From assembly GCF_000003605.2 (NCBI RefSeq), contig NW_003146284.1, positions 145,380 to 198,230 on the forward strand: a stretch of DNA of 52,851 nucleotides. Reading direction: 5' to 3'. Shown here in pieces: positions 44,701 to 48,700 of the stretch. The DNA comes from Saccoglossus kowalevskii (Eukaryota; Hemichordata; Enteropneusta; Harrimaniidae). The notes beneath the pieces are model-generated. The model was not told the origin of the DNA, ran no database searches, and was given only the letters and a program-made list of their open reading frames with translations. The number at the start of each line of letters is the position of its first letter. Position 1 is the stretch's first letter. The translations under genes were made by a program, and so were the position numbers.

Positions 44701-47550
44701 TCCGACATCGATCTTTTGACTTTGTCCCTTACTCAGCTATGTATTATTTCACGTATTGACTTTTGTACAAAAAACAATCACACAGAAAAATAGCTTGGAT
44801 ACTGTTTTTTCAAGTAATGAACAGTGGTTGTCACGTAGTGATGTAACAGGTTTGAAGAAAACTTGGCTAGGCCACTTATCAATATATGTGTCTTCTACCT
44901 GCCTTATCCTTGCTCTGTGTTATTCAGATTTAGGTGGTAATAACATAGTTCTCTCCAGAGCATTATAGAGTAAAGGCCCCTCACTCTGTATTTTCGGATA
45001 AATAAATAATATAGCTCACTTAGCATAGCAATGATACAATATAGGTTATTAGCATATTGTATTGTTATGCAAATTAACCATAAAGCTACGCTGTTTTCAT
45101 ACGGAGAACACTGGTAATATGCTCAATAATAATTGCACATCAGTATCATATTGTGTATTCATACTGTATATTCAACAGCGCTGTCAACTGTGACTGTCAT
45201 TTCTCTATAGCATCAACTCATCATCCAGTATGGTGCCATGCATTTATGGTTCACTTATTAATGTTGAGTAACGGCACCCACATCTCGCTACTTAATCCAT
45301 GTGAACTAGATCATATTGCCTTCTACATGAACTCATTATTCTATTGCCAACTAGCTGTAAACAGAAGTTCAATTATTAGTGCACGATAATACTCTAGTAT
45401 CAATTCATATACATGTATACTTGATGATGTGTACAAAATGGTGGATGTGTCAAGTTGAAATTGTGAATAAGTACTGAGAAATAATTTTAAACTCATAGTT
45501 GCTGTCGACATAGGAAGTAAAGTAAGCAAATAACACCGAATAAACGGCAAGGTAAAGACTATGTCTAATTATAGTAAACACGTACTGCGTGCGTGATTGA
45601 AATTGTGTTTGATGACATTCCTGTTTAATATACACATGCAGTAGATGTGAGAATGGCCACCAGTCAGCCATTTCTGATTTTCATTGATACAGCTTGTAGT
45701 ACATATTTCTTCCATAAAATGATCAGCAGTTATTTTTTTTTTGAATCAGATCTCAATTTTTTTTTTTTGTAAATTGGAACTGGTATGTTTTGTTAATGTG
45801 TGAATTTAGTGTGAAACACATAGCTTAATGAAAAAAAACAGCAAAATTATATATATGAATTAACATTGCTAGAACTTAAATAGAGGTAAAAGAATAACAC
45901 AGGGGGGGGGGGGGTTGCTTCCCCTCATGCAGATATTCTAGTGGCCAACCCTAGGGTATGGCACTAAGGGAAGTCCTATAGCCTAGAATGAATAACATTG
46001 CGATTGAGGCAACTGAATAGTGATACACATGGGATATTAAATATAAAGGCAACACGAATTTTGGAAAAGTGAAATTAAAAGTTAACGCCAAACCCTGGAT
46101 ATCTTCTTTTTTACACAACAGCATTTAACGACTGGGGCAGCAAAAAATACTGTGTGATTCCATCCAGCTTAAGCTGTATTCAACCCTTAGGATTGAGTTC
46201 TGTTAGATTTTAGTTTAGACCCAATTGCCTAAATGCATGAGTGATTAAAAAAAAAAGTAGTTCATTGTAACTCCTCTTCCCTGACTTTAATCGCTCTAAC
46301 CAACCTGGTACACTTCCTCATAAAGACAGCCACTAGTGTTGTGTTTCTCCACATCAATATATGTCATGTCAGCTGTTCTTTTGTTTTCCTGCAATGAGGT
46401 ATACATATTTACCACAAAGCTGCTTCTATGCATGCTGTCAGCACATGTATATACAGTTTGTTTTAAAACAAAACAGTGGTTTTGTTGCTCTCTTACAGAG
46501 ATTTTTCTTAAAACTAAGGCAGGGTTCAAGAATCACTAAGGTGTGGACTCCCACTAACCTCAATCTCAACCTGTATCTGACTACTTTGGAAGTTGTCAGG
46601 GTAACAAATTAATGTCAACAAATCTAATCCAAAACAAATCTGTCCAAATCTGTATTAGAAGCTGCATCCCATTCATTTTGAACAATTGAGAACCACAAAA
46701 TTCACAATTTCTCTTTTGTGTATATGTTCTAATAGAAACCGCATCGCATTTTACCATTTTAATAGAAACCACAGCTTCTAATACAGATTTTACAGTAATT
46801 GGGTGACATCTGGATAGGAAAAAACACTGAGCTCTGATGTCAATGTTTAAACTGCTGCAGTCGTCACACAGTGTCATTTCAACATAATTTACATTACATC
46901 GCATAGAACCAATATCAAAATTACCGACTCATATCGCCTGTAATGTTTTGATTTGAGGCTCGATAGCATAAACTTTTACACACTTTTTCAAAATTAGAGG
47001 CTGATGCACGTGCAGCGCCATTTTTTTTACACACATTTTACTCATTGCTATGAGACCTATTTTGAAAACGGCGTGACCACCATGGCCCTTCAATGAAAAT
47101 TTGTCAGTAAAGTACAAAAAAAATGTGTCACCCTGCTTTCCCCTGAATTCTGCTGAAAGAGGTCACCCATGCCAACAATAGGTGTTACAAAATATTTATT
47201 GAAATAAAATTAAGCTTGGTAGTTAAGTGCTATAATTCTCTTTTACATGTATTTTAATAATTATTAATTGCAGCATATCAATCAATTTTTCATGTAATTT
47301 TGCTGTTATTGAAAGAGAGATCTTTAAATAATATAATACTATTGTAGATATTGGGAGTGATTAATTAATATTACCTGATGGATGTAGATTTCTATCTCAT
47401 TTTATTTTTTTTTTCATTTTTTTGTCAGGTACTTTGTCAACTACAGGCCACTCCACAAATTACGTTGTTTCAGTCGAAGTGCCATCAAATGAGAAACAGT
47501 TCCATTGGATCAAACGTGGAGTTGCGCTTATCTGTGCCTTGGACTACTAA
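733..47550 (+). CDS. DNAH1: Axonemal dynein heavy chain 1 (DNAH1-like), 3' part of gene, 46 exons
   Basis: This is the motor chain of an inner-arm axonemal dynein, an ATPase that slides doublet microtubules in cilia and flagella. Only the C-terminal part is present, from mid AAA2 to the stop codon at 47548-47550. I placed 46 exons by homology, GT-AG borders and phase; together they total 7,410 nt (2,469 codons plus stop) with no internal stop. Landmarks in order are the AAA2 block [15 protein letters not shown], the AAA3 P-loop [11 protein letters not shown]3 FVDDLNMP, the AAA4 loop GVGGSGRQS, the stalk coiled coils around the microtubule-binding domain, AAA5, AAA6, and the C-terminal end [11 protein letters not shown]. 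The last of these, with the connector after AAA2 and the [16 protein letters not shown] block, points to DNAH1 rather than DNAH3, 7 or 12. That comparison is from remembered family sequence, not a search. The promoter and about 40% of the protein lie upstream. Confidence 0.95.
1240..1419. mobile_element. 180-bp TA-flanked MITE (family A, copy 1)
   Basis: TA duplications at 1238-1239 and 1420-1421 enclose CTGTAAAATCTGTATTAGAA and its inverted partner TTCTAATACAGATTTTACGG. The interior holds further TCTAATA/TATTAGA foldbacks. A copy of identical length lies at 7865-8044. Confidence 0.8.
1422..1545. mobile_element. Fragment of MITE family B
   Basis: Directly abutting the family A element, this stretch carries GGGTGTTTTGTATGGAATTT, ATTTTCACTGATTTTCGGC and ATTTTCACTGAATCATCCCTTC. 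These blocks match the family B copies at 13762 and 36856. It lacks clean ends. Confidence 0.6.
2036..2070 (+). repeat. (TA)n microsatellite
   Basis: An uninterrupted run of alternating TA starts 17 bp after the exon 2 donor. Confidence 0.95.
3088..6655 (+). CDS. DNAH1: DNAH1 exons 4, 7 and 8: AAA2-AAA3 connector
   Basis: The core connector exons are 3088-3207 ([14 protein letters not shown]...FFTPFIPRE), 5664-5822 ([20 protein letters not shown]...QKEG) and 6539-6655 ([22 protein letters not shown]...GSKKE). All borders are phase 0. The sequence [17 protein letters not shown] followed by [16 protein letters not shown] is the expected continuous DNAH1 sequence, so exons 5 and 6, which sit between exons 4 and 7, are extra relative to the vertebrate protein. 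Exon 8 ends in a strongly acidic stretch (KEDDDEDEG) that leads into AAA3; vertebrate DNAH1 has a similar acidic patch. The exon 8 donor is gtataa, weaker than its neighbours. Confidence 0.92.
3400..3770 (+). repeat. 87-bp minisatellite, about 4 copies
   Basis: CAGGATTATTTTGC recurs at 3427, 3514, 3601 and 3688, exactly 87 bp apart. Because 87 is divisible by three, both strands show open frames (112 codons plus, 79 minus), but these come from the repeat period. Sits between exons 4 and 5. Confidence 0.9.
3819..3917 (+). CDS. DNAH1: DNAH1 exon 5: 99-bp phase-0 insert exon, acidic and low complexity
   Basis: This exon encodes 33 residues starting [16 protein letters not shown] and ending DDIDDDND. 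The acceptor is a T-run followed by gcattgtaag|GAT and the donor is GAT|gtaagt. Both borders are phase 0, so the exon can be skipped without changing frame. Exons 4 and 7 already align end to end with the vertebrate protein, so this segment looks lineage-specific or alternatively used. It has a basic, proline-rich start and an aspartate-rich end, which suggests a disordered surface loop between AAA2 and AAA3. No domain is recognisable. An 87-bp minisatellite lies just upstream. Transcription is inferred from splice signals and frame only. Confidence 0.6.
4326..4346 (+). CDS. DNAH1: DNAH1 exon 6: candidate 21-bp microexon
   Basis: This microexon encodes seven residues, SIGGTLP. A pyrimidine-rich tract and cactcactgcag precede it and gtaagtcac follows, giving near-consensus splice sites on both sides of 21 nt. 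Both borders are phase 0 and in frame with exons 5 and 7. Without it, exons 4-5-7 or 4-7 still join in frame. This is an inference from splice signals and frame; a chance pair of strong sites cannot be excluded. Confidence 0.5.
4582..4788. mobile_element. 207-bp TA-flanked MITE (family C, copy 1)
   Basis: TA at 4580-4581 and 4789-4790. Ends are CTGTAAAGGGATTAATTATT and its inverted partner ending ATTTTACAG, with paired CACTGGGTTTTAATTT and AATTCAAACCCAGTG arms. Lies in the intron before exon 7. Confidence 0.8.
7294..7350 (+). CDS. DNAH1: DNAH1 exon 9: 57-bp phase-0 insert exon before AAA3
   Basis: This exon encodes 19 residues, [10 protein letters not shown] followed by AVAKKKLGK, between the acidic end of exon 8 and VKWSGWM of exon 10. 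The acceptor is tatcatttcttag|ATT and the donor is AAG|gtagcg. Both borders are phase 0. Vertebrate DNAH1 passes almost directly from its acidic patch to VKW, so this exon is another extra, frame-neutral segment in the AAA2-AAA3 connector. The basic tail (KKKLGK) contrasts with the acidic end of exon 8. It may be an alternative exon. Confidence 0.6.
7865..8044. mobile_element. 180-bp TA-flanked MITE (family A, copy 2)
   Basis: TA at 7863-7864 and 8045-8046. Ends are CCGTAAAATCTGTATTAGAA and TTCTAATACAGTTTTTACAG. The length matches the copy at 1240 and the interior (AATTGAGAACC, GTAGATGCTCTAATAGAAG) aligns to its reverse complement. Confidence 0.8.
8301..12455 (+). CDS. DNAH1: DNAH1 exons 10-15: AAA3 module
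   Basis: Exons are 8301-8441, 8945-9105, 9711-9868, 10461-10634, 11252-11296 and 12332-12455. Exon 11 carries the AAA3 Walker A loop GNTGTGKT (8957-8980); the lysine and threonine are intact, and Asn replaces the usual Pro. Exon 12 carries Walker B FVDDLNMP (within 9751-9780) followed by [13 protein letters not shown], a signature of the DNAH1/3/7/12 group. Exon 13 has [17 protein letters not shown] (sensor region) and exon 15 has [17 protein letters not shown]3 is a regulatory nucleotide site in dyneins, and its motifs look competent. Exon 14 is short (45 bp, [15 protein letters not shown]) with a weak donor (gttact), but it is needed to keep phase between exons 13 and 15. Confidence 0.92.
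11640..11800. repeat. Small foldback repeat with ACATCCTGGTATTTTAA arms
   Basis: The left arm AAGGTCATACATCCTGGTAT (about 11645) is matched by ATACCAGGATGCAGGATG and CACAAGGTC on the right (about 11756-11793). A related single arm, AAAGGTCATACATCCTGGTA, occurs at 10813. Target duplication is not clear. Confidence 0.5.
11985..12085 (+). repeat. 29-bp tandem repeat, about 3 copies
   Basis: GCCACATTTGTTAGGCTAGG-type units recur with GCCAC at 12016, 12045 and 12074. The first unit is degenerate. Lies in the intron before exon 15. Confidence 0.75.
12594..12746 (-). mobile_element. piggyBac-like MITE (family F, copy 2), cut by assembly gap
   Basis: TTAA at 12590-12593 is followed by AGCGAGAGGGACATCACCTG. 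The far inverted repeat, GCAGGTGATGACTCCCT, stops at the N-run at 12747. The interior is the reverse complement of the copy at 24009-24165 (shared parts include ATGGCCAT, ACACGCT and the GGGAATTGAGTCCC block). Confidence 0.75.
12996..16927 (+). CDS. DNAH1: DNAH1 exons 16-20: AAA3 end and AAA4
   Basis: Exons are 12996-13284, 14198-14394, 14513-14648, 15915-16123 and 16738-16927. Exon 16 starts with [11 protein letters not shown], the conserved junction after AAA3. Exon 17 carries the AAA4 P-loop variant GVGGSGRQS (14345-14371). Arg in place of the usual lysine is typical of axonemal dyneins at AAA4, so I do not read it as a lesion. Exon 18 carries the Walker B strand IVFLFCD (14622-14642) and the start of DTQI. 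Exon 19 holds [19 protein letters not shown]. Exon 20 holds [20 protein letters not shown] and [10 protein letters not shown], the end of AAA4. Phases agree at every junction (2, 0, 2, 0). Confidence 0.94.
13762..13968. mobile_element. 207-bp TA-flanked MITE (family B, best copy)
   Basis: TA at 13760-13761 and 13969-13970. Ends are CTGTAAAATACTTTATTTTC and its inverted partner ending ATTTTACAG. Inner arms read CGCTTGCAATTAATTTTC and GCGAAAATTAATTCCAGC. Lies in the intron before exon 17. Confidence 0.8.
15301..15831. mobile_element. 531-bp TTAA-flanked MITE (family H)
   Basis: Ends GGTAGAAGCCTAGTCAT and ATGAGTAGGCTTCTACC form a nearly perfect inverted repeat, and TTAA flanks both sides (15297-15300, 15832-15835). 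The element has no coding sequence and is unrelated internally to family F. Lies in the intron between exons 18 and 19. Confidence 0.8.
16287..16497. mobile_element. Truncated family P MITE
   Basis: TA at 16285-16286 is followed by CAGTCAGACCTGTGCATAGT. The interior (TTTTTTTATGGATTGCCA, CATTTATTTGAGTTGACC, AAAAACAAATTAATATGACT) aligns to the copy at 40162. The match ends near GCTCATACAT, with the right end missing. Confidence 0.7.
17013..17511 (+). mobile_element. TTAA-flanked dispersed repeat (family G), about 499 bp
   Basis: Bounded by TTAA at 17009-17012 and 17512-17515, starting CCCGTTGGGTGCCA and ending GGTGGTGAAGAGG. Its right half (CAGTTTTTACTCAAAAGAT, CACAATCTTCTGAAGG, ATTTTGTGAATTTG) recurs in reverse complement at 30524-30720. 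A diverged relative of its left half lies near 43285-43510. Inverted termini are short, so the element class is only suggested by the flanks. Confidence 0.6.
17798..19519 (+). CDS. DNAH1: DNAH1 exons 21-23: stalk base and coiled coil CC1
   Basis: Exons are 17798-17989, 18333-18452 and 19343-19519, all phase 0. Exon 21 ends with [15 protein letters not shown] at the root of the stalk. Exons 22 and 23 are heptad-rich and charged ([13 protein letters not shown], then [17 protein letters not shown]) and close with [21 protein letters not shown], the conserved distal end of CC1. This antiparallel coil carries the registry shift that couples ATP hydrolysis to microtubule affinity. The exon 23 donor (GAG|gtaagtcattgaatga) lies in a motif repeated downstream in the intron; see findings. 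Confidence 0.94.
18592..18724. mobile_element. 133-bp TA-flanked MITE (family C, copy 2)
   Basis: TA at 18590-18591 and 18725-18726. Ends are CTGTAAAACCATTCATTTTC and the inverted partner ending CATTTACAG, with ACTGGGGTTCAAGTTTTTGC and GCGAAATTAAAACCCAGTG arms. Internally deleted relative to the copy at 4582. Confidence 0.8.
19485..19870 (+). repeat. Degenerate repeat of AGTCATTGAATGA seeded from exon 23 end
   Basis: The motif GTCATTGAATRA occurs in the last 35 bp of exon 23 and again many times in the next 350 bp of intron, including one longer copy (19663-19706) that repeats the exon end and its donor. Confidence 0.7.
20171..21263 (+). CDS. DNAH1: DNAH1 exons 24-25: microtubule-binding domain
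   Basis: Exons are 20171-20362 and 21096-21263, both phase 0. They encode the globular tip of the stalk. The segment runs [51 protein letters not shown], then [20 protein letters not shown] and [20 protein letters not shown]. The last block is the highly conserved return helix. The domain is of ordinary size, without the flap insert seen in some outer-arm chains. The intron between the two exons is nearly filled by a degenerate 32-bp repeat. Confidence 0.94.
20475..21035 (+). repeat. Degenerate ~32-bp minisatellite
   Basis: Units of the type CCTACTACCTGTAATCAAAT followed by TTCYACCATAT recur, with exact spacing of 32 bp at 20806, 20838 and 20870. The array fills most of the intron between the two microtubule-binding-domain exons. 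Confidence 0.8.
21645..22146 (+). CDS. DNAH1: DNAH1 exons 26-27: stalk coiled coil CC2 and entry to AAA5
   Basis: Exons are 21645-21836 and 22015-22146, both phase 0. Exon 26 is a long charged helix ([48 protein letters not shown]) that returns from the microtubule-binding domain. Exon 27 starts [15 protein letters not shown] and ends [12 protein letters not shown], the conserved entry to AAA5. The exon 26 donor is gttggt, off consensus, but frame and homology require it. Confidence 0.93.
22258..22430. mobile_element. Diverged MITE family B copy
   Basis: Contains CTCTTTTTCACTATTTTTGC, GAAGGGATGAATCA, TTTTACATTCAACACATT and CCTGCTAAAATAA, all shared with the copy at 13762. Ends are decayed. 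It stops about 20 bp before exon 28. Confidence 0.55.
22451..25233 (+). CDS. DNAH1: DNAH1 exons 28-31: AAA5 and start of buttress
   Basis: Exons are 22451-22696, 23677-23826, 24433-24593 and 25008-25233. Exon 28 contains [17 protein letters not shown], then [20 protein letters not shown]. Exon 29 has [20 protein letters not shown] and the block [19 protein letters not shown]. Exon 30 has [30 protein letters not shown] and the NFTLSPSGLEDQ junction, with AG|T split across the intron. Exon 31 has [17 protein letters not shown] and the paired-helix buttress [19 protein letters not shown]. These are hallmark AAA5 and AAA5-AAA6 sequences; AAA5 has no catalytic P-loop in dyneins. Confidence 0.94.
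22785..23121. mobile_element. 337-bp TA-flanked MITE (family D)
   Basis: TA at 22783-22784 and 23122-23123. Ends CTGTAAAACATGTG and CAACATGTTTTACAG are inverted, with inner arms AGCGAGAGAACTGATTCGC and GCTAAATCAACATTTCGC. It shares only the terminal CTGTAAAA with families A-C. Confidence 0.75.
24009..24165 (+). mobile_element. piggyBac-like MITE (family F, copy 3)
   Basis: TTAA flanks the element at 24005-24008 and 24166-24169. Inverted ends share GTCGTCACCTGTG. It is 157 bp and the same subfamily as the copy at 12594, in opposite orientation. Lies in the intron between exons 29 and 30. Confidence 0.8.
25576..33334 (+). CDS. DNAH1: DNAH1 exons 32-37: buttress and AAA6
   Basis: Exons are 25576-25771, 26640-26791, 27134-27250, 31542-31724, 32605-32808 and 33203-33334. 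Motifs in order are [159 protein letters not shown] and [19 protein letters not shown]. The MSGL|QRLHNF junction between exons 34 and 35 aligns without a gap to vertebrate DNAH1, across a 4.3-kb intron that contains a possible extra 45-bp exon and a large minisatellite. Confidence 0.94.
25905..26595. other. GC-richer anomalous intron segment
   Basis: Within the intron between exons 32 and 33 the composition changes from AT-rich to C-rich and CpG-rich. The segment holds many CACGC, GACG and CGACG strings and partly similar blocks (CGGCAACGACGCCTCAG; CAACAACGGTCGGG; CGGCGACGACGCTTGG). GGGTTTTGATCCCTGC (26434-26449) loosely resembles a polymerase III B box, but no A box is visible. The origin is unknown; an old inserted element is possible. 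Confidence 0.4.
27822..27866 (+). CDS. DNAH1: Possible DNAH1 cassette microexon 34b (45 bp)
   Basis: The stretch tttacttaccttttaccag precedes 45 nt encoding [15 protein letters not shown], and gtgagt follows. Both borders are phase 0 and match the phase of the exon 34/35 junction, so inclusion would add 15 charged residues in AAA6 without a frameshift. Exons 34 and 35 join correctly without it, so if it is real it is optional. The evidence is splice-site quality and frame only. The flanking minisatellite starts within about 60 bp and also contains many GTGAGT strings, so a chance match is quite possible. Confidence 0.3.
27930..29180 (+). repeat. 104-105-bp minisatellite, about 11 copies
   Basis: In the right half, TATTGATTCATTGAGTTGGT recurs at 28621, 28726, 28831, 28936, 29041 and 29146, exactly 105 bp apart. 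In the left half a diverged variant (CATTGATTCATTGAGCTGG) recurs at 28202, 28306 and 28410, about 104 bp apart. Each unit has two related halves, both with TCATTGA and GTGAGT. Lies in the intron between exons 34 and 35. Confidence 0.92.
29815..30020 (+). repeat. 59-bp minisatellite with CTCF-like motif, about 3.5 copies
   Basis: GTTGAGAAACTCAATTTAAC recurs every 59 bp (GTTGAG at 29823, 29882 and 29941; a variant near 30000). Units contain a variant of GCGCCCTCTGGTGTTTTATA. Confidence 0.88.
30524..30720 (-). mobile_element. Partial copy of TTAA-flanked repeat G
   Basis: Starts after TTAA at 30520-30523 with CATTTTCACCACCAGTTC, the reverse complement of the right end of the copy at 17013. It stays similar through the ACTGGAAATCGATTC and GGCTCCAAAATTAGGTTCAT segments, then the match fades. 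No second end was found. Confidence 0.6.
33668..47550 (+). CDS. DNAH1: DNAH1 exons 38-46: C-terminal domain to stop codon
   Basis: Exons are 33668-33841, 34809-34988, 35714-35890, 36383-36556, 37243-37373, 38660-38804, 39778-39984, 43949-44183 and 47429-47550. Motifs in order are [164 protein letters not shown] and [11 protein letters not shown]. The stop is TAA at 47548-47550. Exon 41 has a short glycine run (TGGGGGGAS) where the vertebrate protein is also variable. Exon 45 follows exon 44 without a gap relative to vertebrates. The last intron (44184-47428) is 3.2 kb. Confidence 0.95.
33911..34116. mobile_element. 206-bp TA-flanked MITE (family C, copy 3)
   Basis: TA at 33909-33910 and 34117-34118. 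Ends are CTGTAATATGACTAATTTTC and TTTTTACAG, with CACCGGGTTTAAATG and AATTAAAACCCAGTG arms. It begins 70 bp after exon 38. Confidence 0.78.
35231..35350. mobile_element. piggyBac-like MITE (family F, copy 4)
   Basis: This is a compact 120-bp copy with TTAA at 35227-35230 and 35351-35354 and inverted ends AGCGTGGTGGTCGTCG and CGACGACTGCCGCCCT. Lies in the intron between exons 39 and 40. Confidence 0.8.
36063..36076 (-). promoter_or_regulatory. Consensus-like CTCF site
   Basis: The reverse complement, CCACTAGAGGGCAG, fits the CTCF core CCASYAGRKGGCRS at all 14 positions. Related sequences lie at 35973-35986 and 36326-36339 in the same intron. Binding is not shown; the motif is also frequent in invertebrate repeats. 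Confidence 0.4.
36856..37064. mobile_element. TA-flanked MITE (family B, second copy)
   Basis: TA at 36854-36855 and 37065-37066. Ends are GTGTAAAATACTTTATTTTA and AAAATTAAGTATTTTACAG. The core ATTTATTTTCACTGATTTTT is shared with the copy at 13762. Lies in the intron before exon 42. Confidence 0.78.
38231..38705 (+). repeat. ~160-bp tandem triplication spanning the exon 43 acceptor
   Basis: GTGGCATTTGTTT starts at 38231, 38394 and 38550. Each unit continues through CATCATA, GACATC, AATACTCTC and ACTATAAATTA to a T-rich acceptor and the first ~35-45 bp of exon 43. The three acceptors end at 38336, 38501 and 38659. Only the last leads into a full open exon. Confidence 0.9.
38807..39345 (+). 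repeat. ~20-bp minisatellite (ATCAAATATACTATGATTCC)
   Basis: More than twenty degenerate units of this 20-mer, with a higher-order pattern that includes ACATTTGTATGAT spacers. It starts a few bases after the exon 43 donor. Confidence 0.9.
40162..40576. mobile_element. pogo/mariner-like MITE (family P), 415 bp
   Basis: Ends CAGTCAAACCTGTGTATAG and ACACAAGTTTGACTG are inverted; TA follows the right end. Subterminal GGTGGTCTTTATG and ATGGTCACTAAAGGCAGGTG blocks are characteristic of such elements. Lies in the intron between exons 44 and 45. Confidence 0.75.
41003..41250 (+). repeat. 43-bp minisatellite, about 5.7 copies
   Basis: CTGGTTGAAATTATC recurs at 41015, 41058, 41101, 41144 and 41187, with a variant at 41230; the spacing is exactly 43 bp. 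Neighbouring units alternate between ATCCCAATG and ATCACAATG. Confidence 0.93.
41250..43280. other. Intron 44 interior with 311-bp assembly gap
   Basis: AT-rich intron sequence containing the N-run at 42076-42386. A GTCACGATTTTTACTG-type patch at 43080-43210 hints at a decayed foldback. Nothing codes here that I can support. Confidence 0.6.
43511..43800. mobile_element. Composite of MITE families B and C
   Basis: TA at 43509-43510 is followed by CTGTGAAATACTTTATTCTC (family B). The B sequence runs to about 43680 and then changes into family C arms (GCTAAATTAAAACTTAGTGC; GCTGAAATTAAACCCAATG) near 43685-43790. It looks like a nested insertion or a recombinant. Confidence 0.6.
44272..44728. mobile_element. 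Harbinger-like MITE with TTA target duplication, 457 bp
   Basis: TTA at 44269-44271 and 44729-44731 flanks long inverted ends. The left begins GGGACAACATCAAAAG and includes GGATAAAAAACTTA; the right reads TAAGTTTTTTATCCGAC then CTTTTGACTTTGTCCC. Over about 50 bp the arms differ at only a few positions. A 3-bp TTA duplication is typical of PIF/Harbinger elements. No transposase is present. Confidence 0.75.
44732..46639. other. Last intron, middle part
   Basis: No exon or defined element is visible between the Harbinger-like MITE and the third family A MITE. It includes a 12-base G run near 45902 and several T runs. Confidence 0.6.
46640..46795. mobile_element. MITE family A, copy 3
   Basis: The left end is degraded (CTGTCCAAATCTGTATTAGA) and the right end is intact (TTCTAATACAGATTTTACAG, then TA at 46796). 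The AATTGAGAACC and AATAGAAACC blocks match copies 1 and 2. About 156 bp. Confidence 0.7.
46851..47089. mobile_element. piggyBac-like MITE (family F, copy 5), diverged
   Basis: TTAA at 46847-46850 is followed by ACTGCTGCAGTCGTCACAC. The other end is GCGTGACCACCATGGCCCT followed by TCAA, a mutated TTAA. It is 239 bp long and lies in the last intron of DNAH1. Confidence 0.65.
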
Positions 47551-48250
47551 TGCAAGACCACTCATTGGTGCTGCAATTCTCAGCCAACATTTTGAATCCT
47601 GCTGCGTATATTTACTTTTAACCAGCAGTGAAATGTATTCTTTCTGTGTTCGTTGCATTTCCAATTATGTAAATAGTTCTGTTTGATATGCAATTTTGTA
47701 TGATGATATTTGTATTTGTTTAGTGTATATATAATTAATATACAGTTGTACATTATTTAACCATGCTCCTGATCTACTTTTATATATTCTGTTCAAGAGA
47801 ATCCCTCCGTCCACATCCTCTATAAAATTGTTGATGCTCTGATGTTGTATATTACACTGTTTCACTCCACTGGAGTCAGGTTATAATTCTCTTCATTTCA
47901 TTCCAAAAATGAATTAAATTATTTTCATTGTAACAGCGTTGTTGTGACAGAGAGTAACAGCATGTTTAAATAGGGTTAATCCATGAAAGCAAAAACAGGA
48001 TTATATTGCGTTTTAAACATTTTATAAAAACAGTTTTGACAATGTGATATTGTCTATGTTTTTTATTGTGGAAATCAGTGTCTGTATTTTTTCAACTACA
48101 CTTATTCTGACATGTGTGATCCACGGTTGTCCATTTAAACTTTACAGTTTGACATGCCGTCCAATATTTTGAAATGTGTTATTTCATTGTGAATATCAAT
48201 GAACGATTATATATAGGTTTTGAGATTTATAAAATAAATTTCATATTATC
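47551..48250 (+). other. DNAH1: DNAH1 3' untranslated region
   Basis: This AT-rich non-coding tail runs from the TAA at 47548 to about 48250. Its end is inferred from the poly(A) signal at 48233 and the GT-rich run just after it. No open frame with recognisable similarity is present. Confidence 0.6.
48233..48238 (+). promoter_or_regulatory. Polyadenylation signal AATAAA
   Basis: A canonical AATAAA lies 683 nt after the DNAH1 stop codon. A T/GT-rich stretch (ttttttttgttttgtgtctgtgtgtttt) at about 48256-48283 follows at the spacing expected of a downstream element. Cleavage would fall near 48250. Confidence 0.6.
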
Positions 48251-48309
48251 AACATTTTTTTTGTTTTGTGTCTGTGTGTTTTGAATGGTTAAAATTAGCC
48301 ATTAGCAGT

Positions 48310-48700
48310 AATGGGTTGTTTACCAATTACCCAAAATGCAATTTGTTTTTCAGCAATCCCCCAGAATTCTTCGGTGTATCACCCATAAATAATTGATTTA
48401 TTCACTAACCACCCAAAATTCAATTTGTTTTCTGAAATTCATTAATCACCCAGAATTCAATTTGTTTTTCACCAATCACCCAAAATTCAATTTGTTTATT
48501 TACCAGAATTTCATTTGTTTTTCACCTAGAATTCATTGGTTCATTCACCAATCACCCAGAATTCATTAGTCTATTCACCAATCACCCAGAATTCATTGGT
48601 CTATTCACCAATCACCCAGAATTCATTAGTCTATTCACCAATCACCCAGAATTCATTGGTCTATTCACCAATCACCCAGAATTCATTGATTTATTTATCA
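48310..48700 (+). repeat. 30-bp minisatellite downstream of DNAH1
   Basis: Units CTATTCACCAATCACCCAGA followed by ATTCATTRGT are near perfect from 48530 to 48690 and degenerate further left. The 30-bp period creates an artefactual open frame (repeated VYSPITQNSL). It begins about 60 bp past the predicted poly(A) site. Confidence 0.92.
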
